A stretch of DNA of 8,018 bases from Bryobacteraceae bacterium (GCA_030036985.1 JASHSD010000768.1:1-8018), one strand, 5' to 3'; shown: positions 1-6,227, counted from the stretch's first letter. Numbers and translations: made by a program. Notes: generated by a model from the letters alone, not told the origin.

Positions 1-1221
1 GGTCCCAACAGCCCAACACTCCGGCAATCTCCGCCGCGTGCCGGTCCGTCAGTAGCTCGATGCCCACTCCGGCATCATAACCAGACCTGTTTGGTTCCGG
101 CTACGCCGGGTTAGGTTTATAGGGCGCGACGAGCTGCCCTCGGCCTTTCTTATTGGGTCCGTCGATTACAATGAACTGTCCTTTAACAGGACCGTCCCGG
201 AACCAACGCGCGCAGCGGCCGGCACGCTGCACGAGGGTGTCGACAGGAGCCGGGTCCGTTGCAACAAATGGCGCGGAGATGTCGAGCCCCGCCTCAGCTA
301 CCTGATTGGTCAGAAGCAGCCAATTTCCGGCAGGGGCGGGCTTACCGAATCGAGAAATGGCTTCGGCTTCGGCCAGCTTGCGTTGTGATTGGGGCATCCG
401 GTTGTGCAGGACCGTAATCGAATCCGGATCGACGCCCGCGATCACGAGTCTGTCGAAGGTTTGTTGCAGACGCTCGACCGTGTTCGCAAAGTAGATTCGC
501 TTGTGGTCCGCTGTGCACAGCTTGGAGTCCAGCTCGCTCCAGTCGAGCTTTTTCCTTCCTCCTTGGCTGCACCGAGCCTGATAGTTTTGATCTCGACGTG
601 CCGATTTTTCTCCCGCAGGAGCAGTCCTTTGTCTTTATCGAGGTCTCCCTTTCCGACAAAGACGACTTTCAAACCAAACTGCGATGCGATCCGTTCCGCT
701 ATCGGTTCGGGCAGAGTGGCCGTCAACAGAATCGTCGGCAAGTTCAGCTTCGTACGGAAGTCAACGATTCCCAGCAGGATGGGGAGGGCCTGGTCGGAGA
801 TGCCCCATGCCAGGTGCGCCTCGTCCAGAATCAGCCTCGACATAAGAAGCGCGCCCGCGACTGCGTGTCCGGCCTTCAACGGGAGGCTCAGAGGAAGCCC
901 AGGGACGCCGCACACTACTTGATCGTAGGTCGTGACTACGACCTCTTCACCAAACAGGACGCTTTCCTGCGTGTCGCCATGGTGGATTTTTGGATCGATC
1001 GGGACGCCGTTACGCCGCAGTTCCCTGACCGCATTGCGAATGCCGATTCCGAGAGACCTCAGCGGCACCGCGTAAACTATTTTTGCGGGCTGGCGCTGAA
1101 GATCGGCCGTTACAGCCAGAGTTTTTCCCAAACCTGCGGGGGCCACTAGAAGCACGCTCTTGCCTTGCATTACGAGCTTCTGGACTTCTTCCTGATATTC
1201 CGTTAGGTCATATGTGCTCAT
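1..1221 (-). pseudogene. cas3: Cas3-type CRISPR helicase, frameshifted and amber-interrupted, runs off the left edge
   Basis: Type I CRISPR helicase that unwinds DNA recruited by Cascade. From the ATG at 1221 I see Walker A (APAGLGKT, residues 27-34), DEAH (133-136), motif III TAT (167-169) and, after a frame change, motif VI QRAGRCAR. The first frame turns to nonsense after the codons for AAKEEGK. The sense frame resumes as KLDWSELDSKLCTADHK, so one A is missing from the run read as AAAAA (549-553 on the plus strand); the broken frame stops at 442. The helicase C-terminal domain then reads to an in-frame TAG (101-103), after which the same frame stays open to the window edge (RSGYDAGVGIELLTDRHAAE). 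There is no HD nuclease domain before the helicase; it could be separate or C-terminal outside the window. The gene is co-oriented with the PIN toxin upstream of it. Family call is firm; whether the lesions are real or sequencing errors is open. Confidence 0.87.
97..109. repeat. Short inverted repeat holding the cas3 amber codon
   Basis: CCGGC-TAC-GCCGG is a perfect 5-bp inverted repeat with a 3-nt loop, within GGTT...GGGTT flanks. The TAG that interrupts the cas3 frame (plus-strand CTA, 101-103) covers the last base of the left arm and the first two of the loop. It could be a small dispersed palindromic element inserted in cas3, or chance in GC-rich DNA. Confidence 0.4.
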
Positions 1222-1316
1222 TGCAGCCTACTAACGCCTTCGCCGGTATCGTCTGACCTGCGGACACTGACTACCAACTCGCATTTTTCCCACACCAAAG
1301 TGGCTAGAACATCGAT

Positions 1317-1344
1317 TGTCTAATCCCCTTCGCGATGGGGACTT
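1317..1344 (-). repeat. Degenerate CRISPR repeat, second unit
   Basis: The core 1324-1343 (TCCCCTTCGCGATGGGGACT on plus) matches 6194-6213 at 19 of 20 positions, but in the opposite sense to the first unit. Because the repeat is nearly palindromic, it also aligns in the same sense as the first unit, reading GTCCCCATCGCGAAGGGG then ATTAGAC where an intact repeat has ACTGAAAC. The hairpin is kept and the terminal GAAAC is lost, which is typical of a decayed terminal repeat. An outer pair GCTAGA (1303-1308) / TCTAGC (1344-1349) could lengthen the hairpin. Confidence 0.6.
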
Positions 1345-1370
1345 CTAGCAGAATACACCAAAGTTCAATC

Positions 1371-1399
1371 GTTTCAGTCCCCTTCGAAATGAGGATTAC
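1371..1399 (-). repeat. Degenerate CRISPR repeat, first unit
   Basis: On the minus strand the last 14 nt are CGAAGGGGACTGAAAC-like and identical to the 3' half of the repeat at 6191-6218 over AAGGGGACTGAAAC. The 5' half is degenerate (TAATCCTCATTT), so the inner palindrome is weakened. It abuts the TAG of the PIN toxin gene (1401-1403). Confidence 0.65.
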
Positions 1400-1400
1400 G

Positions 1401-1904
1401 CTATAGTTTCCCTCGATTGAGAGGGCTTCCACCCAAAAGGGTTTGCAGCAGTTTGTCGGAGACTCGAAAGTTTGTCCCGCGCAGACGGAGAAAATATTCG
1501 CGCAGGTCGATCCACCCGCTCTCGTCAGCCGATTTCAGAATGCCCAATGTTCCAGTGGTAGCGAACCCCCGCGCCATCGCGGTCTCGCGCGCGGCCTGGT
1601 CGTCGAGTAACAGTAGAGGTGTTTCCGCCCTGAATGACTCCGCCAGCAGAAGTGCTGCGCGCTCTCCGCGTCCGAGCCGGTCGAGTTCGGGTTCGAACGA
1701 AATGGTTTCGGGAGCGGAACGGAGCTCAATCCAGTCTGGAACAGCCTTCGCCCAGAGCAAAACCGGGTCCGGCGCCAGTGGGTCCAGCAGCTCATCCAGC
1801 GCCGGATAAGGAAGGATCACGCGCCGATACAGGCGCGGCAACAGCTCTATCGCATCGATCAGGATCAGGTAGTTTATTGGCGATGTGTCGGCGACGACGA
1901 GCAC
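1401..1904 (-). CDS. DUF3368-type PIN-domain toxin
   Basis: Predicted PIN-domain ribonuclease toxin of 167 residues, started by GTG. It opens with the family pattern VVADTSPINYLILI, giving acidic residue D6. Further acidic PIN residues visible are E38 (PALDELLDP), E81 (GRGERAALLLAE) and D101/D102 (LLLLDDQAARETA), followed by TTGTLGILKSADESGWI, also typical of DUF3368. All expected metal-site acids are present, so it looks active. The start overlaps the end of the upstream UPF0175 antitoxin by 31 bp, implying translational coupling. The stop lies 1 nt before the degenerate CRISPR repeat unit, and cas3 follows 179 nt downstream on the same strand. Such pairs usually repress their own promoter; a CRISPR guide may add control here (inference). 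Confidence 0.9.
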   Translation of the reverse strand: MLVVADTSPINYLILIDAIELLPRLYRRVILPYPALDELLDPLAPDPVLLWAKAVPDWIELRSAPETISFEPELDRLGRGERAALLLAESFRAETPLLLLDDQAARETAMARGFATTGTLGILKSADESGWIDLREYFLRLRGTNFRVSDKLLQTLLGGSPLNRGKL

Positions 1905-2164
1905 TGGCTAAACTCCAGAGCGGTCGCTGCATCCCGTCGGATGTCGTCCGGAGTCAGTTGGTAATAAACTTCGTGTTGCTTGAGGAATCCGTCCGTCTCG
2001 TAGCGGGTCGAGAATCCAAGGAGTCGCCGGACCTGATCGGTAGTCAATTTTCCGGAACGCGCACCTTCGATTGCGAGTGCTTCGAGGGCGATTCGCGAGA
2101 GTACCTGCGGGTCTTCGGAGAACTCGCGAGCGATGTCCTTTGAAACATCGAGTGTCACTTGCAT
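1874..2164 (-). CDS. UPF0175-family antitoxin
   Basis: Antitoxin of 96 residues, the usual partner of DUF3368 PIN toxins. The N-terminal half (MQVTLDVSKDIAREFSEDP, then LSRIALEALAIEG) and the segment ARSGKLTTDQVRRLLGFSTR with FLKQHEVYY are hallmark UPF0175 sequence. KLTTDQVRRLLGF has the look of a helix-turn-helix, so it probably binds operator DNA as well as the toxin. The ATG at 2164 is the natural family start; the ribosome site before it is weak. Its 3' end overlaps the toxin by 31 bp. The last 10 or so residues (SQCSSSPTHRQ) are low complexity and fall in the overlap. Confidence 0.88.
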   Translation of the reverse strand: MQVTLDVSKDIAREFSEDPQVLSRIALEALAIEGARSGKLTTDQVRRLLGFSTRYETDGFLKQHEVYYQLTPDDIRRDAATALEFSQCSSSPTHRQ

Positions 2165-2351
2165 TGCCTGGTCCCGCTTCCATTATGGAGCAAGTCTTGA
2201 CCGCTCGCGCTCGAAATCGGAAAATACCGCTCTCCAAGATCCCCAGCCTATCATGATCGATACACTAAAGTTCAATCTGGATAATCAATCATCGATAGGT
2301 TCCGATCAGACGCACGGTCGACCATCGGTCATACTGAAACCAAGGCGACCC
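2165..2351. promoter_or_regulatory. Divergent intergenic region between the two TA operons
   Basis: This 187-bp stretch separates the starts of two divergent antitoxin genes and should hold both promoters and operators. For the minus strand, TTGAAC (2275-2270) is 17 nt from GATAGG (2252-2247), a weak sigma70-like pair; CATAAT (2187-2182) lies nearer the start but has no fitting -35. For the plus strand, GATAAT (2280-2285) is a -10-like box with a poor -35. Palindromic pieces that may be operators include ATCATGAT (2250-2257), ATCGAT (2256-2261 and 2291-2296) and CCATTATGG (2180-2188). No box is strong enough to fix a start site. Confidence 0.45.
2260..2280 (-). promoter_or_regulatory. Candidate protospacer plus PAM for the CreA-like guide
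   Basis: Minus strand 2277-2260 reads GATTGAACTTTAGTGTAT and differs from the spacer-like segment at 1370-1353 only at position 12. Just 5' of it on the same strand is CCA (2280-2278), a PAM used by several type I-A and I-B systems. Beyond 18 nt the similarity ends. The site includes the TTGAAC -35-like box for the UPF0175/DUF3368 operon and touches the GATAAT box for the divergent operon, so a bound Cascade could block either promoter. The match is seen; repression is inferred. Confidence 0.55.
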
Positions 2352-2624
2352 ATGCTGCGCAACGCCAAAGATCTCTCTTACGACCAGAAGGCGGCCATCG
2401 AATCCACCCTCGGACGACGAATCGAAGAGGACGAGGCCGTCAGCATCCGCGCCATCGAACCCCCCGCCCTCTCCGACGAACGCCGGCGGGAACTGACGGA
2501 GCAGTTGAAGCGGTATTTTGCTGAAGTCGACGCCCGCCGCGCGCCCGGTTCACCACAGGATGCGAACGACATCATTGCGGAAGCCATCAGGAGCATCCGC
2601 CCAGGATACCGTCCACATCGGTGA
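2352..2624 (+). CDS. Antitoxin of the second TA pair
   Basis: A 90-residue protein beginning MLRNAKDLSYDQKAAIESTLGR and ending in RSIRPGYRPHR. The segment ESTLGRRIEEDEAVSIRA and the charged helix RRRELTEQLKRYFAEVDARR are typical of small antitoxins placed before COG1569 PIN toxins; I know no named family for it. The reading frame is open upstream to ATG 2253, but I chose ATG 2352. Family similarity starts near there, an AAGG (2342-2345) sits 6 nt before it, and 2253 has no ribosome site and would run through the intergenic regulatory region. The stop overlaps the toxin start by 4 bp (GTGA), indicating coupled translation. Confidence 0.78.
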   Translation: MLRNAKDLSYDQKAAIESTLGRRIEEDEAVSIRAIEPPALSDERRRELTEQLKRYFAEVDARRAPGSPQDANDIIAEAIRSIRPGYRPHR

Positions 2625-3061
2625 GGATCGTTCTCGATACCACGATCCTCGTTCGGGCCAACGAGCGTTCGGCCGGGCTTGCCCGCGGACTGCTCATCGC
2701 GATTATCGAAAGTCAGCACACGCTCCTGCTCTCGAACGAGATGCTTCACGAGCTCGCGCGGGTTTTACGCTACCCACGCCTGCAGGCGTTCTACGGTTTG
2801 TCGGAAAATCTCGTGTACGAGTATGTCGGATTCCTTCGCCAGGCAGCGGAAATGGTGAGCTTAAGTCCGATGGTTGTCGCGCCAATCCGCGACGTGAACG
2901 ACGTCATCGTGATGCAGACGGCAATCGTCGGCGAGGCCGACGTCCTGTGCACGAATGACGAGGACTTTTTCGCGAAGCCCGCCGCCGAATACCTGGCGAG
3001 TCTGCAAATCGCCGTTCTCGACGACATCACGCTCATAACCCGGTTGCGCGAACCAGGTTGA
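2621..3061 (+). CDS. PIN-domain toxin of the COG1569 type
   Basis: Predicted metal-dependent ribonuclease of 146 residues, started by the GTG of the GTGA overlap with the antitoxin. The PIN signature is complete: D6 (IVLDTTILVRA), E44 (MLHELARVL), D91/D94 (PIRDVNDVIVMQTA) and D113/D115 (LCTNDEDFF). Length and order fit 'putative toxin-antitoxin system toxin component, PIN family'. It ends 13 bp before the convergent cas6 stop, with no obvious hairpin terminator between them. Together with the DUF3368 pair it makes a back-to-back double PIN-type TA island inside the cas locus. Confidence 0.9.
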   Translation: MRIVLDTTILVRANERSAGLARGLLIAIIESQHTLLLSNEMLHELARVLRYPRLQAFYGLSENLVYEYVGFLRQAAEMVSLSPMVVAPIRDVNDVIVMQTAIVGEADVLCTNDEDFFAKPAAEYLASLQIAVLDDITLITRLREPG

Positions 3062-3074
3062 TCTGACGCCCCGA

Positions 3075-4043
3075 TCACGCAACCTGTACCGCGATCTCGC
3101 CCTTGCCCCACACCACCTGGCGGCCTACGCCGGTCCAGCGGCCGGCTTCGAGATACGGCAGGAATTCGGCCAAATCGCCCTCGTACTCCGCCGTTCCCAC
3201 AAAGCCGCCGATCGAATGGGCATGGCCGGTCCGTGTGCTGCGCCGCTCCGACTCCCGGCGACGCATCTCGCAGCGCGTCATGCGCACATTCGCCGCCCGG
3301 GCGCTGGTTCCCTGAAAATCGATATCCAGCGGGCCCGGACCATACAGACTGCGCAGCGTGCTGATGCGGTCGCGGAGGCGGCCGAAGAGAATCGGGAATT
3401 CGGGCCGAACAGCGATTTTGTGCTCGTGCTTGAGTTCGGTCGGCGAGAGGAAATCCACGCGAATGCGGGCGGGGCCGTCGGAGCGCTGGCAAAGGTCAAT
3501 GGAAGCCGGCGCCAGGTCGCCCGCGATCGTCTGTCTCGATTGTTCGTAGATCGATTGGCCGATGGCGCCGTCGAAAGGGATGGTCCTAACGCGCAGGAGG
3601 TCTGCCTTGCCCCGGCGCGGACCGAGTCCTTCGCGGGCGAGTGCGGCGAAGGTCAGGATGAAGTAGGCGATCGCATCGCGGTCCAAAGAGAAGACATGCA
3701 GATCGAAGCAGAAGGTCTCGCCAGCGGCCACAATGCGGCCATCCAGATGCCGTGCACGGAAAACGAAAGGCCGGGGCCAGTCCGAAAGGCCCGACGGCGC
3801 CGGGCCTTCCCCTGCCGCTCTCTGCGCCATTGTGGGCTCGAAGATCTTCGCGTAGGGGCAGGAATCGCGGATTTCGCAGGTCTTTGCTTCGCGGCACTGC
3901 GGGACGCAGGCGATGCGGCGGAAGATGACTCCCAGCGCGCCGCGGAGAATGTTCGCGGCCTTGCCAGGCGGGAAAAACAGCGACTCCCGCGCCAGGACCT
4001 CGAACCGCAGCGGATAAAATTCGAAACGCACGAGGGCTTTCAC
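3075..4043 (-). CDS. cas6: Cas6 pre-crRNA endoribonuclease (RAMP superfamily)
   Basis: Cuts CRISPR transcripts within each repeat to give crRNAs with an 8-nt 5' handle. The 322-residue protein matches the Cas6 family with a C-terminal RAMP domain (PF10040 type). Its N-terminal part has four cysteines (C46, C50, C56, C62) ending in SCPYAKIFEP, the middle contains LSPTELKHE, and the C-terminal part reads IGGFVGTAEYEGDLAEFLPYL (278-298, one residue split here: IGGFVG then TAEYEGDL) and the glycine-rich GVGRQVVWGKG (305-315). The start is GTG with AAAGG 8-9 nt before it. It diverges from cas1 across 62 bp and is intact, so repeat processing may persist although cas3 is broken. Catalytic residues in this family vary and I cannot assign them. 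Confidence 0.9.
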   Translation of the reverse strand: MKALVRFEFYPLRFEVLARESLFFPPGKAANILRGALGVIFRRIACVPQCREAKTCEIRDSCPYAKIFEPTMAQRAAGEGPAPSGLSDWPRPFVFRARHLDGRIVAAGETFCFDLHVFSLDRDAIAYFILTFAALAREGLGPRRGKADLLRVRTIPFDGAIGQSIYEQSRQTIAGDLAPASIDLCQRSDGPARIRVDFLSPTELKHEHKIAVRPEFPILFGRLRDRISTLRSLYGPGPLDIDFQGTSARAANVRMTRCEMRRRESERRSTRTGHAHSIGGFVGTAEYEGDLAEFLPYLEAGRWTGVGRQVVWGKGEIAVQVA

Positions 4044-4105
4044 GCAGCGTAAACCTTTGGGTTTGCGCTTACCGCGCTATTATACAGGGGATCTGCCGCA
4101 TTATT
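4044..4105. promoter_or_regulatory. Divergent cas6 / cas1 promoter region
   Basis: Only 62 bp separate the cas6 GTG and the cas1 ATG, so both promoters must lie here or extend into the genes. On the plus strand TTGGGT (4057-4062) stands 17 bp before TTATAC (4080-4085), a plausible sigma70 pair for the cas1-cas2-cas4 operon. AAACC-TTTG-GGTTT (4051-4064) is an inverted repeat that could be an operator. No good ribosome site is seen before cas1 ATG. Confidence 0.4.
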
Positions 4106-5299
4106 ATGGCTGCCAGTCCCGCACTTCCGCTGCCCCAGGAATCAATTCGGCGAAAGCCGCCCGCCTCGGAACAATTTAACTGGATTTCGGGCGGGTACGA
4201 AATTCCGGTTCCCGAGCAATTGGAGCTGGATTTGCCGATGCCGGACGACTCCGTTTTGCCGGACGACAACACGGTAAGTCTGCTGGCGACTGAGAACGGC
4301 GCACAGTTATTCGTCTCGGGCTTTGGACTTTATATCGGCAAGAAGGCCGAACGCATTGTCGTGAAGAAGAACGGAAAGGTCTGCGCGCAGGTTCCCTTCA
4401 TGAAAGCGCAGGAGGTGGTCATCGCTTCGCGTGGCGTCAGTTTTTCTTCCGACCTGCTGGAGGAGCTTTGCGCGCGCGGGATACGCGTCGCCTGCATGAG
4501 CGCGAGCGGGAGACCGGTGGCGCTCATCACGTCGCCGTTGCTGACGGCGACCGTCGAAACCAGGCGGCGGCAGCTTGCGGCGACCGACAACGAATGCGGC
4601 GCCGAGTTCTGCCGATGGATTGTCGCGGGAAAGCTGCACAATCAGGAGAAGCTGCTGCGGTATTTCGCCAAGAGCCGCGAGGGGGAGCGAAGGCAGGGAC
4701 TCGAGAGCACAGCGGCGGTCCTGCGAAAACTGCGGCATGACGCTCTGAAGGTGGAAGGCGCCACGCCGGAGGTGGTCCGCCCGAAGCTGATGGGATTGGA
4801 GGGCACGGGCGGGAGGATGTATTGGCAGCGGATCGGCGATATGCTTCCCGATGAACTGGGGTTTGGCGGGCGGCGGCATCAGGGTCCGGGCGATGCCGTG
4901 AATGCGGCGCTCAACTACGGATACGGCATTCTCTACGGGCATGTCTGGGGTGCGGCGATGAATGCGGGACTGGAACCGTTTGCCGGTTTCATGCATGTCG
5001 ACCGGAGCGGGAAACCGTCGCTCGTTCTCGATCTGGTGGAGGAGTTCCGGCAACCTGTGGTGGATCGGGCAATTCTGACGTGGCTGAACAAGGGCGGCCG
5101 GTTATCGCTCACCAAGGGAATGCTCGACGGAGAATCGCGGGAGAATGTCGCAGCGCGTGTTCTGCTGCGCCTGAACGCGGCGGAGCGGCACCGCGGAAAG
5201 AATCATGAGGTGCGTTCGATCATTCAGATGCAGGCGCGCCTGGCCGCGAGCGCAATGCGCGGAACGCGGAACTACCGGCCATTCGCGTTCCAGTGGTAA
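4106..5299 (+). CDS. cas1: Cas1 CRISPR adaptation integrase
   Basis: Metal-dependent integrase that with Cas2 inserts new spacers at the leader end of CRISPR arrays. The 397-residue protein has the N-terminal beta domain (FVSGFGLYIGKKAERIVVKK, about 70-90) and the helical catalytic domain. Active-site residues are E232 (MGLEGTGGRMYW), H297 (GFMHVDRSG) and D309/E312 (LVLDLVEEF). Residues 1-56 form an extension (VPEQLELDLPMPDDSVLPDD) resembling the linker of fused Cas4-Cas1 proteins, although cas4 is separate here and lies after cas2. ATG 4106 is the first start in frame and keeps that extension; a shorter start at M45 is possible. The frame is intact. Confidence 0.96.
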   Translation: MAASPALPLPQESIRRKPPASEQFNWISGGYEIPVPEQLELDLPMPDDSVLPDDNTVSLLATENGAQLFVSGFGLYIGKKAERIVVKKNGKVCAQVPFMKAQEVVIASRGVSFSSDLLEELCARGIRVACMSASGRPVALITSPLLTATVETRRRQLAATDNECGAEFCRWIVAGKLHNQEKLLRYFAKSREGERRQGLESTAAVLRKLRHDALKVEGATPEVVRPKLMGLEGTGGRMYWQRIGDMLPDELGFGGRRHQGPGDAVNAALNYGYGILYGHVWGAAMNAGLEPFAGFMHVDRSGKPSLVLDLVEEFRQPVVDRAILTWLNKGGRLSLTKGMLDGESRENVAARVLLRLNAAERHRGKNHEVRSIIQMQARLAASAMRGTRNYRPFAFQW

Positions 5300-5375
5300 C
5301 GGGGCGCGGCGGCGTGGCCAGGAAAAATCGTTACAGCGGAGTATTGAAACCGCAGCCGGTGGGCAAGGGAAGTCC

Positions 5376-5380
5376 GGAGG
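5376..5380 (+). promoter_or_regulatory. Ribosome binding site that sets the cas2 start
   Basis: GGAGG lies 5 nt before ATG 5386. The frame is open further upstream to GTG 5293, which overlaps the cas1 stop, but no ribosome site precedes that codon and Cas2 homology starts at 5386. Confidence 0.75.
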
Positions 5381-5385
5381 TATCG

Positions 5386-5700
5386 ATGGTGCTGATTTAC
5401 GATATCGAGGACGACCGGTTGCGCACGCGAACTTCGGAAATCTGCCTCGATTACGGGCTGACGCGGATTCAGTTCAGCGCGTTTTTCGGGAAGCTCAACC
5501 GGAATCGCCGGCAGGAGCTTGCATTGCGGCTGCGGAGCGAGGTGGGGGAGCAGTCGGCGCGGATTCGCATCATTCCGGTTTGCGAGGACGATCTGAAGGA
5601 CATGTGGCTTCTGGAACAGTATCGGCGGGACGCCGACGAACTGAAGAAAGAAGACGTAACGCGGGCGCCGCGGCTGCGGGTGCTGCGTCAGGAGGACTGA
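5386..5700 (+). CDS. cas2: Cas2 adaptation protein
   Basis: Structural partner of Cas1 in the spacer-integration complex; its dimer bridges two Cas1 dimers. The 104-residue protein opens MVLIYDIEDDRLRTRTSEIC, the standard Cas2 first strand, with the conserved acid D6, then LDYGLTRIQFSAFFGKL and the strand ARIRIIPVCEDDLKDMW. Length is usual. The gap of 86 bp from the cas1 stop to the chosen start is unusual for this operon but has no in-frame stop, so a form extended by 31 residues from GTG 5293 cannot be excluded. cas4 follows after 1 nt. Confidence 0.93.
   Translation: MVLIYDIEDDRLRTRTSEICLDYGLTRIQFSAFFGKLNRNRRQELALRLRSEVGEQSARIRIIPVCEDDLKDMWLLEQYRRDADELKKEDVTRAPRLRVLRQED
5690..5695 (+). 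promoter_or_regulatory. Ribosome binding site of cas4
   Basis: AGGAGG inside the last codons of cas2, 6 nt before the cas4 GTG at 5702. A near-ideal site, implying that cas4 was expressed from the cas1-cas2 transcript. Confidence 0.75.
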
Positions 5701-5701
5701 C

Positions 5702-6053
5702 GTGGAACTAGTCCCTGTCGTGGAACTGCGTCAATGGACGTATTGCCCGCGAGTTGTTTATTACCACCTGCTCATGACTGGGGTTGGGCGGTCAACCTAC
5801 AAGATGGAAGAGGGTCTGCGAGCGCAGGACCTGATCGAGGGTCTCGAAATGCGCCGGACGTTGCGCGAATACGGGCTTACCGAAGCCGAGCGCCGATTCA
5901 GCGTCTGGCTGAGCGATGAAGGCGCCGGATTGACCGGAAAGGTGGACCTGCTGCTCAAGGGCAAGGAGACCGCATCTGTGGTCGATTTCAAGCTCACGTC
6001 GGGCGAAATGCGTGGAATGCGAATACGCCAATTTTTGCGCCGACGTCTGGTGA
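5702..6053 (+). pseudogene. cas4: Cas4 nuclease with its middle deleted
   Basis: Cas4 is an Fe-S, RecB-like nuclease that trims prespacers and helps select the PAM. From GTG 5702 the first 102 residues are good Cas4: VVELRQWTYCPRVVYYH (cluster cysteine C15), GLTGKVDLLL (D82) and SVVDFKLTSGE (D95, K97). Homology then stops abruptly. In the +1 frame, starting at 6009, the canonical Cas4 C-terminus appears as CVECEYANFCADVW and TGA (6051-6053), carrying the other three cluster cysteines. The two ends of the gene are thus joined without the roughly 60-70 residues that normally lie between them (estimate from family length), including the last RecB motif, and with a frame change. The original frame reads on into the CRISPR repeat and beyond, stopping at 6376. 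Certainly non-functional as it stands. Confidence 0.88.
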
Positions 6054-6190
6054 TCCTCGCAGATTGGTCGGGCTTGGTTGCAATTGGACGGTCTGCGAGC
6101 ATTTCGCGGATCGAGGCGCCGGGAAGATCTTTGAAATGTGAAACCAAACAGCGCAAGGGCGCCGCGGAAAGCGACAAACGGGCTACAAAG
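6054..6190 (+). other. Leader-like stretch between cas4 and the CRISPR repeat
   Basis: 137 bp from the ancestral cas4 stop to the first base of the repeat. The position, next to the adaptation operon and 5' of a repeat ending in GAAAC, is that expected of an array leader. I see no promoter boxes of quality and no second repeat copy in it. Assignment rests on position only. Confidence 0.35.
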
Positions 6191-6218
6191 GTGTCCCCTT
6201 CGCGAAGGGGACTGAAAC
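6191..6218 (+). CRISPR. Single orphan CRISPR repeat
   Basis: A 28-bp unit with the perfect 20-bp palindrome GTCCCCTTCGCGAAGGGGAC (6193-6212) followed by TGAAAC. This is the classic hairpin repeat with an ACTGAAAC handle. No second copy follows within a spacer length, and the primase-helicase gene ends at 6228 on the other strand, so the array appears to have collapsed to one unit. Its relatives are the two degenerate units at 1317-1399. A single copy alone would be ambiguous; the match to those units and the place beside cas4 support the call. Confidence 0.75.
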
Positions 6219-6227
6219 GCTCAGAAA

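Larger units (their letters stand above)
1317..1399 (-). ncRNA. Candidate CreA-like guide RNA: degenerate repeat, spacer-like segment, degenerate repeat
   Basis: Read on the minus strand, the segment is a CRISPR-repeat-like unit (1399-1371), a 26-nt spacer-like segment (1370-1345) and a second repeat-like unit (1344-1317). Both units resemble the clean repeat at 6191-6218. The first ends in the intact GGGGACTGAAAC, so Cas6 cleavage could leave the usual 8-nt 5' handle ACTGAAAC. The first 18 nt of the segment, GATTGAACTTTGGTGTAT, match the TA intergenic region (2277-2260, minus strand) at 17 positions, with only position 12 different. The rest does not match, as in CreA guides that pair mainly in the seed. 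The unit begins 1 nt after the PIN toxin stop codon, on the same strand, so it could be made by read-through or processing of the TA transcript. The 26-nt segment is shorter than normal type I spacers. The structure is seen; the function is inferred. Confidence 0.55.

Noticed and set aside
545..556. Programmed -1 ribosomal frameshift in cas3
   Set aside because: The site reads A-AAA-AGC in frame. Re-pairing in the A site would be poor, and the classic A-AAA-AAG heptamer is absent; a one-base loss is simpler.
1317..1349. Intrinsic terminator for the TA or cas3 transcript
   Set aside because: The hairpin is strong but is followed by no T-tract on either strand, and its sequence is that of the CRISPR repeat.
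2253..2351. N-terminal extension of the second antitoxin from ATG 2253, or longer from 2133
   Set aside because: There is no ribosome site, the extra residues are not family-like, and they would run through the promoter region.
3216..4052. Long plus-strand open frame opposite cas6
   Set aside because: It is a shadow of cas6 in GC-rich DNA with no recognisable motif; the same holds for the other long antisense frames over cas1, cas3 and the helicase.
5293..5385. Extended Cas2 start at GTG 5293
   Set aside because: Cas2 homology begins exactly at ATG 5386, which has a strong GGAGG 5 nt before it; the extension lacks a ribosome site. Kept as an alternative in the cas2 entry.
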